A DNA stretch of 64,000 nucleotides, taken from the NCBI GenBank assembly GCA_018266295.1, contig JAFEAQ010000014.1:121851-185850 (forward strand), given 5' to 3'. Positions 7,744-16,590 of this stretch are shown here, piece after piece (the stretch's first letter is position 1; each line of letters starts with the position of its first letter). The DNA is from Bdellovibrionales bacterium. GTDB lineage: Bacteria > Bdellovibrionota > Bdellovibrionia > Bdellovibrionales > Bdellovibrionaceae. Position numbers and translations under genes: made by a program. Below the pieces are notes generated by a model that was not told the DNA's origin, ran no database searches, and worked only from the letters and a program-made list of their open reading frames with translations.

Positions 7744-9285
7744 ATGCAAGCGGCCAAGAAACTTGAAAATTTCGAGCATAATCAATCACAAGATATCGAA
7801 GGATTCATCAGTGCTTTGAACCGAGTTCAGGCAGTCATCGAGTTTAACTTAGATGGCACTATTATAAATGCCAACGATAACTTCCTGAACGGCCTTGGTT
7901 ACTCTTTAGATGAAATCAAAGGAAAGCATCATAGAATGTTCTGCGACCCTGCTTACGCCGCAACTCCTGAGTATCAGGCGTTCTGGCAGAAGCTTGCTCG
8001 TGGTGAATATGATTCGGGTGAGTATCGCCGCATTGGTAAAGGTGGCAAAGAGATCTGGATCAACGCTTCTTACAATCCGATCTTTGATATGAATGGCAAA
8101 CCATTTAAAGTGGTCAAGTTCGCAACCGACGTCACGGCAACAAAGCTGCGTAACGCCGAGTTTGAAGGAAAGATCAACGCCATCAGTAAAGCCCAAGCCG
8201 TGATTGAATTTAACTTGGACGGTACGATCATTACAGCCAATGAAAATTTCTTAAAAACCCTTGGTTACTCTCTGGATGAAGTTAAAGGCCAGCACCACAA
8301 AATGTTCTGTGATGCCACCTATACATCATCGCATGCATATCAAGCCTTCTGGCAAAAGCTGGCTCGTGGGGAGTACGATGCCAACGAATACAAACGCTAC
8401 GGTAAAGGCGGCAAAGAAATCTGGATCGCTGCTTCTTACAACCCCATCCTCGACATGAACGGCAAGCCATTTAAGGTTGTCAAATTTGCAACGGATATTA
8501 CAGAAGCCAAGAAGCGCAAACAGGAATTCGATGTTCTTGTTCGCGGCACTTCCATCGAGTTCGTTGCTAAAGTTCAGCAAGTTGCTGAACAAGCAAGTCA
8601 CGTGGCTTCAGGCGCTCAGTCCTTGGGCGCGACAGCCGAAGAGATGAACGCCTCTGTCGAAGAGCTCAGTGCTTCTATTGATTCTATCGCTCAGAACTGC
8701 AGAAATGCCGACGGCATCGCCAAATCCGCTCAGCAACAGGCCGAAGAAGGCAGCAAAGCCATCGATAAATCCATCGAAGCCATGGAGTTGATTAACAAAT
8801 CTTCAGAAGAAATCTCTGAGATCGTGAAAGTCATCAGCGAAATTGCGAGCCAAACGAACCTGCTCGCGTTCAATGCTGCGATCGAAGCAGCCCGCGCCGG
8901 TGAACATGGCCTCGGATTCTCGGTTGTTGCCGACGAAGTCCGCAAATTGGCAGAGAGATCCTCTCAAGCAACCAAAGAGATTTCGAAACTCATCAATGAA
9001 TCTGTGAAACGCGTCAATCAAGGCGGTGAAGTTTCAAAGGTTGCCGGTGACACGTTCAAGAAAATCATGGACGGAGTTTTACGAACAACCCAGGCAATCT
9101 CAGAAATTTCAGTTGCCGCTCAAGAACAGCAAACAGCGGCAAAAGAAGTTGCCAGCGCTATCCAACATGTATCCGATGCCACTGAAAAATCAGCAAGCGC
9201 TTCTGACTCTATTGCCATCTCAACAAAAGATCTCGCAGCTGGTGCCGAACAACTCAAAGACGCCGTAGAAAAGTTTGCGGTGTAG
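7744..9285 (+). CDS. Cytosolic chemoreceptor, PAS-PAS-MCP
   Basis: From ATG 7744, preceded by AGGGGAAGG, the receptor is 513 residues; a GTG at 7537 would add 69 residues without domain character. No membrane segment is present. Two PAS/PAC units (about residues 30-131 and 152-253) are close copies of each other, each with the N-F-x-x-x-L-G-Y-S-L-D-E core and a closing KVVKFATD strand. The C-terminal half is a methyl-accepting signalling hairpin with the conserved tip ([18 protein letters not shown]). PAS-PAS-MCP proteins without membrane anchors, such as BdlA of Pseudomonas, sense internal redox or c-di-GMP-linked cues; the cue here is unknown. CheR, CheD and a CheW protein follow immediately. 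No C-terminal CheR-docking pentapeptide is seen. Confidence 0.92.
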   Translation: MQAAKKLENFEHNQSQDIEGFISALNRVQAVIEFNLDGTIINANDNFLNGLGYSLDEIKGKHHRMFCDPAYAATPEYQAFWQKLARGEYDSGEYRRIGKGGKEIWINASYNPIFDMNGKPFKVVKFATDVTATKLRNAEFEGKINAISKAQAVIEFNLDGTIITANENFLKTLGYSLDEVKGQHHKMFCDATYTSSHAYQAFWQKLARGEYDANEYKRYGKGGKEIWIAASYNPILDMNGKPFKVVKFATDITEAKKRKQEFDVLVRGTSIEFVAKVQQVAEQASHVASGAQSLGATAEEMNASVEELSASIDSIAQNCRNADGIAKSAQQQAEEGSKAIDKSIEAMELINKSSEEISEIVKVISEIASQTNLLAFNAAIEAARAGEHGLGFSVVADEVRKLAERSSQATKEISKLINESVKRVNQGGEVSKVAGDTFKKIMDGVLRTTQAISEISVAAQEQQTAAKEVASAIQHVSDATEKSASASDSIAISTKDLAAGAEQLKDAVEKFAV

Positions 9286-9292
9286 GAACCTC

Positions 9293-10129
9293 ATGCAAGA
9301 AGATCAAGGACCGGAAACAGAAATCAGCGAAGCCTGTCTCGCCGAAATGGTGGAAATAATCCACCGGTGGACAGGCATCACCATAGGGCAAAACCGAAAA
9401 GCGATGCTTTACGGTCGTCTTAAGAAAAGAATGAAGGCCGTCGGTCAGAATACTTTCGAAGCTTACTTGGACTACGTTAAAAAAGAGCCGGAAGAAAAAC
9501 AGCCGTTTATCGACCTTGTGACGACGAACGAAACCTACTTCTTCCGCACTCCACGCGTTTGGGACCATCTCGAGAAAACCTTTATTCCACACTGGTTCGC
9601 CCATCATCCCGGCAAAACCTTTCGCGTCCTTTCAGGAGCGGCCTCATCCGGTGAAGAGGCCCATTCCTTAGGAATTATCTGCCAAGAGTTCAAAGAAACT
9701 CACCCCGCGTTCAACTATCAGATTGTCGGCACAGACATTTCCACGCGAATGGTCGCTAAGGCCACCGAAGGTCGCTACTCCGGTCGTTCGATCGAAAGCT
9801 TTCGCACAACTCCCCGCTTTGAAAAATACATGAAGGCCGACGGAGATCAGTTTCGCGTCATTACTGAAATCAAAAGCCGCATCGAGTTCCGCTCACACAA
9901 CCTGTTTCAGCGGCTGACTCTGGAACCATTTGATTTGATTCTATTAAGAAACGTCCTCATTTACTTTAAAGGTCCCGATCAAGAAAAGGTTCTGTCGAAT
10001 CTGGTCCCAGCCCTTCGATCGGACGGCTTGTTGATTATCGGTGAATCCGAATCCCTCACGCATATTCAAACCGAGTTTGAGTCGATCGCGCCGTTAATTT
10101 ACCGGGCCAAAATAAAGAAGGCCGCATGA
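9293..10129 (+). CDS. cheR: Chemotaxis protein methyltransferase CheR
   Basis: From ATG 9293, with AGGAA upstream and 7 nt after the receptor stop, the enzyme is 278 residues, normal for CheR. It transfers methyl groups from S-adenosylmethionine to receptor glutamates. Seen: the helical N-terminal domain with the Arg/Lys-rich KKRMK segment that contacts receptors, the T-N-E-T-x-F-F-R motif, the SAM-binding start (FRVLSGAASSGEEAHS), GTDIS and the LLRNVLIYF strand. In the family the SAM motif is usually W-S-A-x-C-S-x-G-E-E-P-Y; here C-S becomes A-S and P-Y becomes A-H. The gene overlaps cheD by ATGA. Confidence 0.93.
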   Translation: MQEDQGPETEISEACLAEMVEIIHRWTGITIGQNRKAMLYGRLKKRMKAVGQNTFEAYLDYVKKEPEEKQPFIDLVTTNETYFFRTPRVWDHLEKTFIPHWFAHHPGKTFRVLSGAASSGEEAHSLGIICQEFKETHPAFNYQIVGTDISTRMVAKATEGRYSGRSIESFRTTPRFEKYMKADGDQFRVITEIKSRIEFRSHNLFQRLTLEPFDLILLRNVLIYFKGPDQEKVLSNLVPALRSDGLLIIGESESLTHIQTEFESIAPLIYRAKIKKAA

Positions 10130-10605
10130 TTCAAGAAGTCAATGTTCACATCGGAGAAGTTAAAATTGGTAAAGACGGCGAAGTCCTGAAAACTATTTTA
10201 GGCTCCTGCGTGGGCATTGCACTTGTTTGGCGAGACAAAAAAATCAGCGGGCTTGCCCATTGCTTGTTACCCGATATTATCCCTGCGTCTCAGCCCCATA
10301 CCATCGGACGCTTTGTCGAAACGGCGATTCCGGGTCTTTTGCATCAGATGGAAGTTCCTCCAAGCAAATATCACGAAATCGAAGCCATCGTTGCCGGCGG
10401 CGGTAATATGACCAATCCGCGCGTTTGCAATCGGAATACGCTAGTAGGCACTGCCAACGCCAATTTGGCGAAGAAGATGCTCGGCAAGCTTGGCATTAAG
10501 ATTATTCATGAAGACACCGGCGGGGAAGAAGGCCGGAAACTGATTGTCAACTCCGCCACTGGCGAATTTAGAGTGGAAATCATTCCACGTATTATTGCGA
10601 TTTAA
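10126..10605 (+). CDS. cheD: Chemoreceptor glutamine deamidase CheD
   Basis: A 159-residue protein of the usual CheD length. CheD deamidates receptor glutamines and in several bacteria tunes CheC phosphatase. The catalytic cysteine is in LGSCVGIAL (near residue 28) and the histidine in GLAHCLLP (near residue 46), both at family spacing; the Gly-Gly-x-N-M and later V-x-N-x-A-x-G-E-x-R segments are also present. The start overlaps the end of cheR. No cheC is seen in the window. Confidence 0.93.
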   Translation: MIQEVNVHIGEVKIGKDGEVLKTILGSCVGIALVWRDKKISGLAHCLLPDIIPASQPHTIGRFVETAIPGLLHQMEVPPSKYHEIEAIVAGGGNMTNPRVCNRNTLVGTANANLAKKMLGKLGIKIIHEDTGGEEGRKLIVNSATGEFRVEIIPRIIAI

Positions 10606-10616
10606 GAAGGTGACCT

Positions 10617-12125
10617 ATGAAGACGGCTCAAGATATTTATTGCTCTTTTCTTCTCAGTGGTAATGAGTTCGCCCTCGCCGTCAAGAACGTCCAGGAAGTT
10701 GTCAATCCCCCTGAGACCTATACCCGTGTCCCCCTATCACCCGACTACCTCATCGGTATGTTTAACCTGCGCGGCACGATCGTGCCTGTGGTGGATCTCC
10801 ACGCCATTCTAAAAATCGAAAGTCAGTCTTCGTCTAAAGATCTTAAGAAAATCGCTATTGTAGAGTGCAATCAGGTTTTGATCGGTCTTGTTTTTGATAG
10901 CACCGGCGAGGTCTTTCGCGCCCATGGTGAGGAAAAGAGTGACTTCTCTTATAGCGAAAACAAACATTCGGTCATCAATGGCGCATTCAAACTCGATGAA
11001 GGCCGCCGCATTATCCAGATTATAGATCCTGAGGCCTTATTTAACCTGGAGCACATCCCCCATCAAAACGGCAGCCGCACCAACGCTCAGGCTTTGCTAA
11101 AACGCAGCCGTGGCCAGCGCAAACAATGCATTTCGTTTTTTACAGGCCCTTCTCGCTGTGCTCTGGGGATTGAAAATATTCAAGAGATCTTAAAACTTGA
11201 AAACATGAAGAGTTCTATTCTCTCGGTAAGTCACTATCTCGGCACAATTGAAATTCGCGGGAATCTGGTTCCCGTCATCGACTTCGCTTCTCTGCTTGGC
11301 TATCGCGAGCCAGACCGTAAATTGACTCTCACCAATGAAAACCGCCGCGTCCTGGTCCTTCGCTTGGAAAAAGAACTCTTTGGCCTAATGGTGGATTCGA
11401 TCGAAAGCATTGTGACTTATTTTAGCGATGATCTTTTACCGTTTCCGGTACTGGGTGACCAAAAAAGAAAGCTCTTTTCCGGCTGCGTATCACGCGACAA
11501 TGAGGCCGATATTGTCCTGCTAAACCATGCCGAGATTTTTAGCGGCGAAGAAATGAAAGAAATCACTCACGGTCACAGCAAGATCTACCAAGCTAAAGAG
11601 CGCACCGGTACAACGAAAGCTCAAAAAAGTGCCGCGAAAACTTATATTACCTTCCATTTGGAATCTCTCTATGCGGTTAGTATCAGCGAGATTCGCGAAA
11701 TTATTGATTTACCAACGACTCTGTTGCACCCACCTGGACTCCCTGACTATTTTCAAGGGGTGATGAATCTGCGCGGGGACCTCGTGACAATTGTCAACAC
11801 GCGATCAATGTATGGCATTCCTTCAAACTCAGAAAAAAGTCAGGCACAAAAGGTCTTGATATTTGAATCTGCCGGCGGGAAATACGGCCTTGTCGTCGAT
11901 GCCGTGGATGCCATTTTATCTATGTCAGATGAAAACAAAATGGCGATTCCGGAGATCCTTTTTAAATCCGCAAAGGCCGCGATGTCTGCGGATGTTCAAG
12001 AAGCCGTTGAAGTCACTATTGAAGGTAAACAGAAAAAAACTGTCTTCATTCTTAATGTCAATGCTATTGCGACCCGTATCGGCCAGCCGGCATCACAGGC
12101 AATCTCCTCCGTGGCTGCAAGCTGA
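10617..12125 (+). CDS. Triple-domain CheW scaffold protein
   Basis: The 502-residue product contains three CheW domains in tandem (about residues 8-150, 165-315 and 338-490), each with the core motif for binding receptor or kinase: NLRGTIVPVVDL, EIRGNLVPVIDF and NLRGDLVTIVNT. Single CheW proteins are about 150-170 residues, so this is a fused triplet. It lacks the histidine-phosphotransfer and ATPase domains of CheA and the receiver of CheV. A multi-CheW scaffold could cross-link a soluble receptor array. It is preceded by AGAAGGTGA 11 nt after cheD and closes the operon. The partner CheA must be encoded elsewhere. Confidence 0.9.
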   Translation: MKTAQDIYCSFLLSGNEFALAVKNVQEVVNPPETYTRVPLSPDYLIGMFNLRGTIVPVVDLHAILKIESQSSSKDLKKIAIVECNQVLIGLVFDSTGEVFRAHGEEKSDFSYSENKHSVINGAFKLDEGRRIIQIIDPEALFNLEHIPHQNGSRTNAQALLKRSRGQRKQCISFFTGPSRCALGIENIQEILKLENMKSSILSVSHYLGTIEIRGNLVPVIDFASLLGYREPDRKLTLTNENRRVLVLRLEKELFGLMVDSIESIVTYFSDDLLPFPVLGDQKRKLFSGCVSRDNEADIVLLNHAEIFSGEEMKEITHGHSKIYQAKERTGTTKAQKSAAKTYITFHLESLYAVSISEIREIIDLPTTLLHPPGLPDYFQGVMNLRGDLVTIVNTRSMYGIPSNSEKSQAQKVLIFESAGGKYGLVVDAVDAILSMSDENKMAIPEILFKSAKAAMSADVQEAVEVTIEGKQKKTVFILNVNAIATRIGQPASQAISSVAAS

Positions 12126-12249
12126 CAAGTAAGTTCAAATCGTCAAAGCTAAATCACGGCAACGCCTAGTGAAGTCAATCCAGCGTTGCATGTAAGACTG
12201 AAAATAGGAAAGCCATTAACTCACTAAAAATCACTTTAGGAGGCTTCCT

Positions 12250-12774
12250 ATGAAATATATTTTAAGTTCGCTTCTCATTGTGTTAGGCGCCGGGTCCCTG
12301 GCCTTTGGCGGAGAACTCGATAATGAGCACGGTGTGACCAACAAAGACAACATGCGTGGCACTCTGGTCCTACGCATCGACAAACGCACGAATAAAGCTG
12401 AGTACGTCACGACCCAAAACAATCTCTCCAGCAAAGACAAAGCAAAAAGCTTTAGCAAAAACGCCCGCTATAAAAACGTCCCTTCAGGAAAAATGAAAAA
12501 CGAGCTGGATAACAGCGGCGGTTCTTCGAGCTGGTACTTCTACAACGGCTACGGCGGGGGCGGTTATGGAGGTGGCGGCTATAACGGTGGCTATGGTGGC
12601 GGTTACGGCGGGGGCTATTACGATGGCGGGTATTATAGTGGTGGTTACGGCTACTACAATCCGTACTGCAACTACTACGGACAAAACTATCAGCCGTATT
12701 ACTACTACAATTCCGGCTACTATAACTACTATTACTATGGAAACTGCAACTGGGGTTATGGCTGCTATCGATAG
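12250..12774 (+). CDS. Exported Gly/Tyr-rich protein
   Basis: A 174-residue protein with a signal peptide (cleavage after LAFG near residue 20), a charged middle part (about 21-90) and a C-terminal 80 residues made almost only of Gly, Tyr, Asn and a few Cys and Trp (repeats of GGGYGG and YYNYYY). Such tracts occur in adhesive and structural surface proteins; the role here is unknown. An AGGAGG ribosome site directly precedes the ATG, suggesting strong translation. The low-complexity tract also gives long shadow frames on both strands. A terminator follows. Confidence 0.75.
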   Translation: MKYILSSLLIVLGAGSLAFGGELDNEHGVTNKDNMRGTLVLRIDKRTNKAEYVTTQNNLSSKDKAKSFSKNARYKNVPSGKMKNELDNSGGSSSWYFYNGYGGGGYGGGGYNGGYGGGYGGGYYDGGYYSGGYGYYNPYCNYYGQNYQPYYYYNSGYYNYYYYGNCNWGYGCYR

Positions 12775-12840
12775 CTCAGCGATTGGTAGCTCTCGTTTTT
12801 ATATATGCTGAAAAAGTAGAAAATAAAACGATGGGAACAA

Positions 12841-12872
12841 AATAAGACCCGATGAGGAAATCGGGTCTTATT
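12841..12872. terminator. Bidirectional terminator
   Basis: A perfect 13-bp stem, AATAAGACCCGAT against its complement, with a GAGGAA loop. Flanking A and T runs give a U tail in either direction. It lies between the convergent genes ending at 12774 and 12896 and probably serves both. Confidence 0.9.
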
Positions 12873-12895
12873 CAAAAATTCGGGATGATCAAATA

Positions 12896-13705
12896 TTAAA
12901 GGCTGATCAAAACACCGGCTTTAATGCCGTAGGTTTCCATTTGAAGCTTCATCGCCGTAGAACCGATGTAACCATTTGGCTGAGAGTTACTGATCGCGTT
13001 CACACTTGTCTGGTAATCACCTTCAAGCAACATAGCAATCGACTTCGTGATGCGTACTTGGCCGCCGATGCCAGCTGCCCAGCGGAAATCAACTGTTGAA
13101 AACGCACTCTTCGTGTCGTTGTTGTTGATGAGATCCGTATTGTAAGTCGCACCATACATTCCGTACGGAGAATAAATCCCTGTGTTGTACATATTCGCGT
13201 TTTGCACGTTAGACATTGTGCCCGTAGAGTCTTGAAGTAAAGAAGCTACCGCACCACCTTTAACGTAAAGACGGAGGTCGTTATTGTTAATCACGTTATA
13301 ACGAGCCAGCAATGGGAGCTCGATATATTTATTTTGGTATGAAAGGTCCCAAGTGCTGATACCCATGCGATATTCTTCGCGTGAAGTGCGCTCAGCATAC
13401 ATGATGCCTGTTTCGAATTGGAAATTTCCGCGGCCGACAAGGACGCCGACGCCACCTTCATAACCCGTTCCAGTTGTGAAGCTATAGCCTTGAGCGGTTT
13501 CACCTTTATATTTAGCGAAGGTGATCCCTGCGATAGGTTCGATATGAATAAGGCTGCGAACAACTGGTTTAGGTGCCGTCGCGCGCATACCCATTGATGC
13601 TTCTGCATCGATTTCTTTCTGTAAGTCACTACTTGCAGCGTGGGCCACAGAAGCGCCTAAAGAAAGGGCCAATAGAATACGGATGAAAGATCTCGCTTTT
13701 TCCAT
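12896..13705 (-). CDS. Outer-membrane beta-barrel protein
   Basis: A 269-residue product with a signal peptide (cleaved after VAHA near residue 23), a short periplasmic lead and then alternating aromatic/polar strands rich in Gly and Tyr, ending in an aliphatic strand (YGIKAGVLISL). This is the pattern of small barrels of the PorT/OMP_b-brl type with about 8 strands. One insert rich in Asn, Tyr and Met (about 155-195) is likely a surface loop. AGGAG precedes the ATG. No specific ligand or role can be assigned. Confidence 0.7.
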   Translation of the reverse strand: MEKARSFIRILLALSLGASVAHAASSDLQKEIDAEASMGMRATAPKPVVRSLIHIEPIAGITFAKYKGETAQGYSFTTGTGYEGGVGVLVGRGNFQFETGIMYAERTSREEYRMGISTWDLSYQNKYIELPLLARYNVINNNDLRLYVKGGAVASLLQDSTGTMSNVQNANMYNTGIYSPYGMYGATYNTDLINNNDTKSAFSTVDFRWAAGIGGQVRITKSIAMLLEGDYQTSVNAISNSQPNGYIGSTAMKLQMETYGIKAGVLISL

Positions 13706-13950
13706 AAAAATCTCCTCAGTTCCCTACAAAGCAAGATCCGTGGAACGTCAGATCGACCTTATTTGTTTAGAAACTGTGTCCAGCACGGTGTGGAAACCTT
13801 CCACTGGCAAATTGTTAAACAGGCTCTTATGGCTTAGACAGGGAGCTTCCATACTGATCTCATTTTGAGACGGCCGCCCCTCGGGGCAAATTCTTTGACT
13901 TTCCAAACATTGAACTCAATATTGCACCTATATATTAGGAGAACAAAACC

Positions 13951-14463
13951 ATGTCTCATACGGTACCCGGAGTTTGCGCAGCCCCTGACGCTGAAACGCA
14001 GAAATATGTTTTCAATCACACCATGCTGAGAGTGAAAGATCCCAAAAATTCTTTGGATTTTTACACTCGCGTGCTCGGCATGAAACTCATCCGTAAATTG
14101 GATTTTGCGGAGTGGAAGTTTTCTTTGTTCTTTTTAGCTTACGTGCCTGAAGGAACCGCTGTTCCCGGCGACAACGAGGCCAATGCAAAATACACCTTCG
14201 GGCGTGAGGCTGTTTTAGAACTCACCCACAATTGGGGTACGGAGTCTCAAGAAGCCATGCCTTATCACAATGGTAATACCGAGCCTCGTGGCTTCGGTCA
14301 TATCTGCATTTCTGTTCCTGATATTCAGGCGGCGTGTGCGCGCTTTGAAACACTTGGCGTGAACTTTCAAAAACGTCTCGGCGAAGGCGGCATGAAGAAT
14401 ATCGCCTTTATCAAAGATCCGGATAACTACTGGGTTGAAGTCGTTCAAGCAGGACTTCTCTAA
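13951..14463 (+). CDS. gloA: Lactoylglutathione lyase (glyoxalase I)
   Basis: A 170-residue enzyme that isomerises the methylglyoxal-glutathione hemithioacetal to S-lactoylglutathione. It is of the longer type (about 170-185 residues) with an N-terminal extension, like eukaryotic and Pseudomonas enzymes, rather than the 135-residue E. coli type. Metal ligands expected in the family are visible: His23 (FNHTMLRV), Glu in AVLELTHN, His in GFGHICISV and Glu in YWVEVVQ. The glutathione-contacting NHGNTEPRGFGH-like segment reads YHNGNTEPRGFGH. TAGGAGA lies upstream. The gene ends 6 nt from a convergent esterase gene. Confidence 0.93.
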   Translation: MSHTVPGVCAAPDAETQKYVFNHTMLRVKDPKNSLDFYTRVLGMKLIRKLDFAEWKFSLFFLAYVPEGTAVPGDNEANAKYTFGREAVLELTHNWGTESQEAMPYHNGNTEPRGFGHICISVPDIQAACARFETLGVNFQKRLGEGGMKNIAFIKDPDNYWVEVVQAGLL

Positions 14464-14469
14464 ACCCTT

Positions 14470-15483
14470 TTATAAGCTATTAAAGAAATCCCACATCACG
14501 TCGTTGGCTGAAATGGCCTTCGACGGATCCCCGCTCACGAAACTTCCTCCGCGGGGTCTTTCTCCCCCTGGCCACGAGTGTTTACCTGTCTCTGTCACGC
14601 AAAGCTGAACCGCAGACTTTTTGCACTGATAACGGTCGCAAGTAGCGCCTTTCATCTCGATCACACGCTGTGACTTGGCTTCGCAGCCCTCAAGCTGGGT
14701 CCACTTTTCAATTGTTTTTGGTACTGATACGAATTCAGTAACCGCCGATTTATCACGGAATGAAAATTCCCCAGCGCCGCCGTTAAACAGAACGTGATCA
14801 TCGTCTTTTGCATGAATGTGTAAAATAGAAATCGGCGATTTCGGTTTGCACTCTTTAGTATTGTCGGTCCCTGCGACCGAAGCCACGGCCCTGAAAATCT
14901 CTGGTGCTTCGCAGGCCAAGCGATAGGCCATCATCCCACCATTGGACATTCCCGTCGCGAAAACTCGTTTTGTATCGACGTTTAACTGTGCTGATACTGT
15001 TTTATAGATCTCTTTGATAAACCCCACGTCATCGACATTATTATCGCGTGCTTGCCCGCAACAGTTGCCGGCATTCCAAGTAGCCAGCTTGCCGGACTTC
15101 ATCGCACTTGTCCCATTCGGAAAAACGGCGACAAAGCCGATCGCTTCAGATTTTGAAATCTGCTTATAAAACTTGTCAGTGGCTTGAATCTCCATATCCC
15201 CACCGCCACCGTGTAAAACAAAAAGCAGCGGTGCCGGATTTTTGGGATTATAGATTTTCGGTACGTGAATTTTATAATATCGAGGCTGTCCGCCGAAGGA
15301 GATCGAGAAAGTATAGTCGCCACTTTTTTCAATCTTGGCTTTCGTATCGCTTGAAGCTTCAGGCGCCGGCTTTTCTTGTTGCTTTTTGAGCCAACGATCT
15401 TTAATCATATCGCGGATCGGGCCCGCTTCACTCTGAGAGGAAAAGATGAAAGAGAGACAAATCAAAGCCTGATAAAGTTTCAT
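14470..15483 (-). CDS. Exported PHB-depolymerase-type esterase
   Basis: A 337-residue alpha/beta hydrolase with a signal peptide (cleaved after SEA near residue 20). It belongs to the LpqC / polyhydroxybutyrate depolymerase-feruloyl esterase group: an oxyanion strand LLFVLHGGGGD, the nucleophile elbow GMSNGG, an acid in HAKDDDHV and the histidine in KHSWPGG close to the C-terminus. A pair of adjacent cysteines (GNCCGQ) and later ones could form disulphides, as in secreted members. Likely substrates are short polyesters or acyl esters, but specificity cannot be read from sequence. It is transcribed alone, convergent with gloA. Confidence 0.85.
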   Translation of the reverse strand: MKLYQALICLSFIFSSQSEAGPIRDMIKDRWLKKQQEKPAPEASSDTKAKIEKSGDYTFSISFGGQPRYYKIHVPKIYNPKNPAPLLFVLHGGGGDMEIQATDKFYKQISKSEAIGFVAVFPNGTSAMKSGKLATWNAGNCCGQARDNNVDDVGFIKEIYKTVSAQLNVDTKRVFATGMSNGGMMAYRLACEAPEIFRAVASVAGTDNTKECKPKSPISILHIHAKDDDHVLFNGGAGEFSFRDKSAVTEFVSVPKTIEKWTQLEGCEAKSQRVIEMKGATCDRYQCKKSAVQLCVTETGKHSWPGGERPRGGSFVSGDPSKAISANDVMWDFFNSL

Positions 15484-15533
15484 GACGGGCCTTTCGTATT
15501 CACGAATACTTTATAAAAACTCTATCTAAAAAA

Positions 15534-16553
15534 CTAGTCCAGCCAGCCTGAAACTTTGTTTAAGAACGGCACATCGATACCGTCAAAGCGATGACCGTAG
15601 TGAAACGAAGCTCTCTGCGAAGTCATTGCAAGATCCATATCTGGCAGATGATAGGTGTAGGCGTCCATACCGACTTGTATAATACCGTAGTTGCTCACCC
15701 CGTTGTATCCAAAACTAAAACTCAAATTTGAGTTCAGACTGCCATCCGTTTTTCGGTAGGTATATTCTGCGGATTCATACTTCTCGTAAGCAATACCATA
15801 ACCCAGTAAAATTTCAGTACTGACAGAAAACTTATCGTTAAACACCCACGTGAAGCCGCCACCGCCTGAGAGATTCGCCTGAAGAAGATCCGCCTGCTGA
15901 AGGGTTGCGAGCTCTCCATACTTACCTGAGACTTGCGTTGGAATCAGCTGAGGATTGGCTGAGAAGGCATGATTGTGAATCCCCAGCATCGCAAGCCATG
16001 CTCCCCCACTGCGGATCTGACGGCCGCTTTGATCAAACGCGACGGCCCGTGAATAGCGCTCCGGTTGGAAGTTATAAACGAAGTTCGCGCCATAGTGACG
16101 AGTCGAGATATCCGGACGCTGAATGTATTTGTTCTGCGGAAAGCTCGGATCGATCGTCGAAGTGTTATTAACGTAATAACCGTTGTAGTTTTGATAAAAA
16201 TAGTACTGCGTGATGTTTCGCCCGAAAGCAGAAAATTGGAAATCGAGAGACGTGCCCGTTCCATATTTATCGGCATCTTCAGGGTTGTTCGCGCCACTCC
16301 ATGAAATGGTCGCGCCTAAATTGCGATAACCGATACCGACAAAGTACTTCGTAAAAGGTGTCGGTTCAAAATCCACTTCCGAGTTTTTCGTTTCACCGGC
16401 CGTACTCTCAGTCCTGATACGGAAGAGCGGGTTCAAAACCCCACCTTTGACGTTCAGGACGTCTTTCGCATCAGGCTCCCAACGATCGGTTTCAACAGCA
16501 AACGCACTCCCTGCCGAAGCAAGGAGCGCGATAAATAAGAAAAATTTCATCAT
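15534..16553 (-). CDS. Outer-membrane protein, DUF4421-like
   Basis: A 339-residue protein with a signal peptide (cleaved after AFA near residue 19) and a barrel-like pattern throughout: FEPTPFTKYFVGIGYRNLG, then repeated aromatic strands such as QYYFYQNYNGYYVNN. The opening P-x-P-x-x-x-x-x-x-G-I-G-Y segment and the tyrosine-rich second strand fit DUF4421, a family of unknown function. The match is from memory of the motif, so moderate confidence. The gene starts 37 nt after the merR stop and the gap contains the repeat arm at 16572-16590. Confidence 0.6.
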   Translation of the reverse strand: MMKFFLFIALLASAGSAFAVETDRWEPDAKDVLNVKGGVLNPLFRIRTESTAGETKNSEVDFEPTPFTKYFVGIGYRNLGATISWSGANNPEDADKYGTGTSLDFQFSAFGRNITQYYFYQNYNGYYVNNTSTIDPSFPQNKYIQRPDISTRHYGANFVYNFQPERYSRAVAFDQSGRQIRSGGAWLAMLGIHNHAFSANPQLIPTQVSGKYGELATLQQADLLQANLSGGGGFTWVFNDKFSVSTEILLGYGIAYEKYESAEYTYRKTDGSLNSNLSFSFGYNGVSNYGIIQVGMDAYTYHLPDMDLAMTSQRASFHYGHRFDGIDVPFLNKVSGWLD

Positions 16554-16571
16554 AGATTTTCGCAGTGCAAC

Positions 16572-16590
16572 CAGAAACAGGACCTGGCAC
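16572..16590. repeat. Second copy of REP-like arm
   Basis: A 19-base exact copy of one arm of the inverted repeat at 157-211 (GTGCCAGGTCCTGTTTCTG on the minus strand). It begins at the base directly after the merR stop codon. Only one arm is present here, so this is a solo or decayed element. Confidence 0.6.

Noticed and set aside
13895..13936. TTGACT and TATATT as a gloA promoter
   Set aside because: The spacing is about 30 nt, and the alternative TTGAAC gives only 15 nt; neither is convincing.
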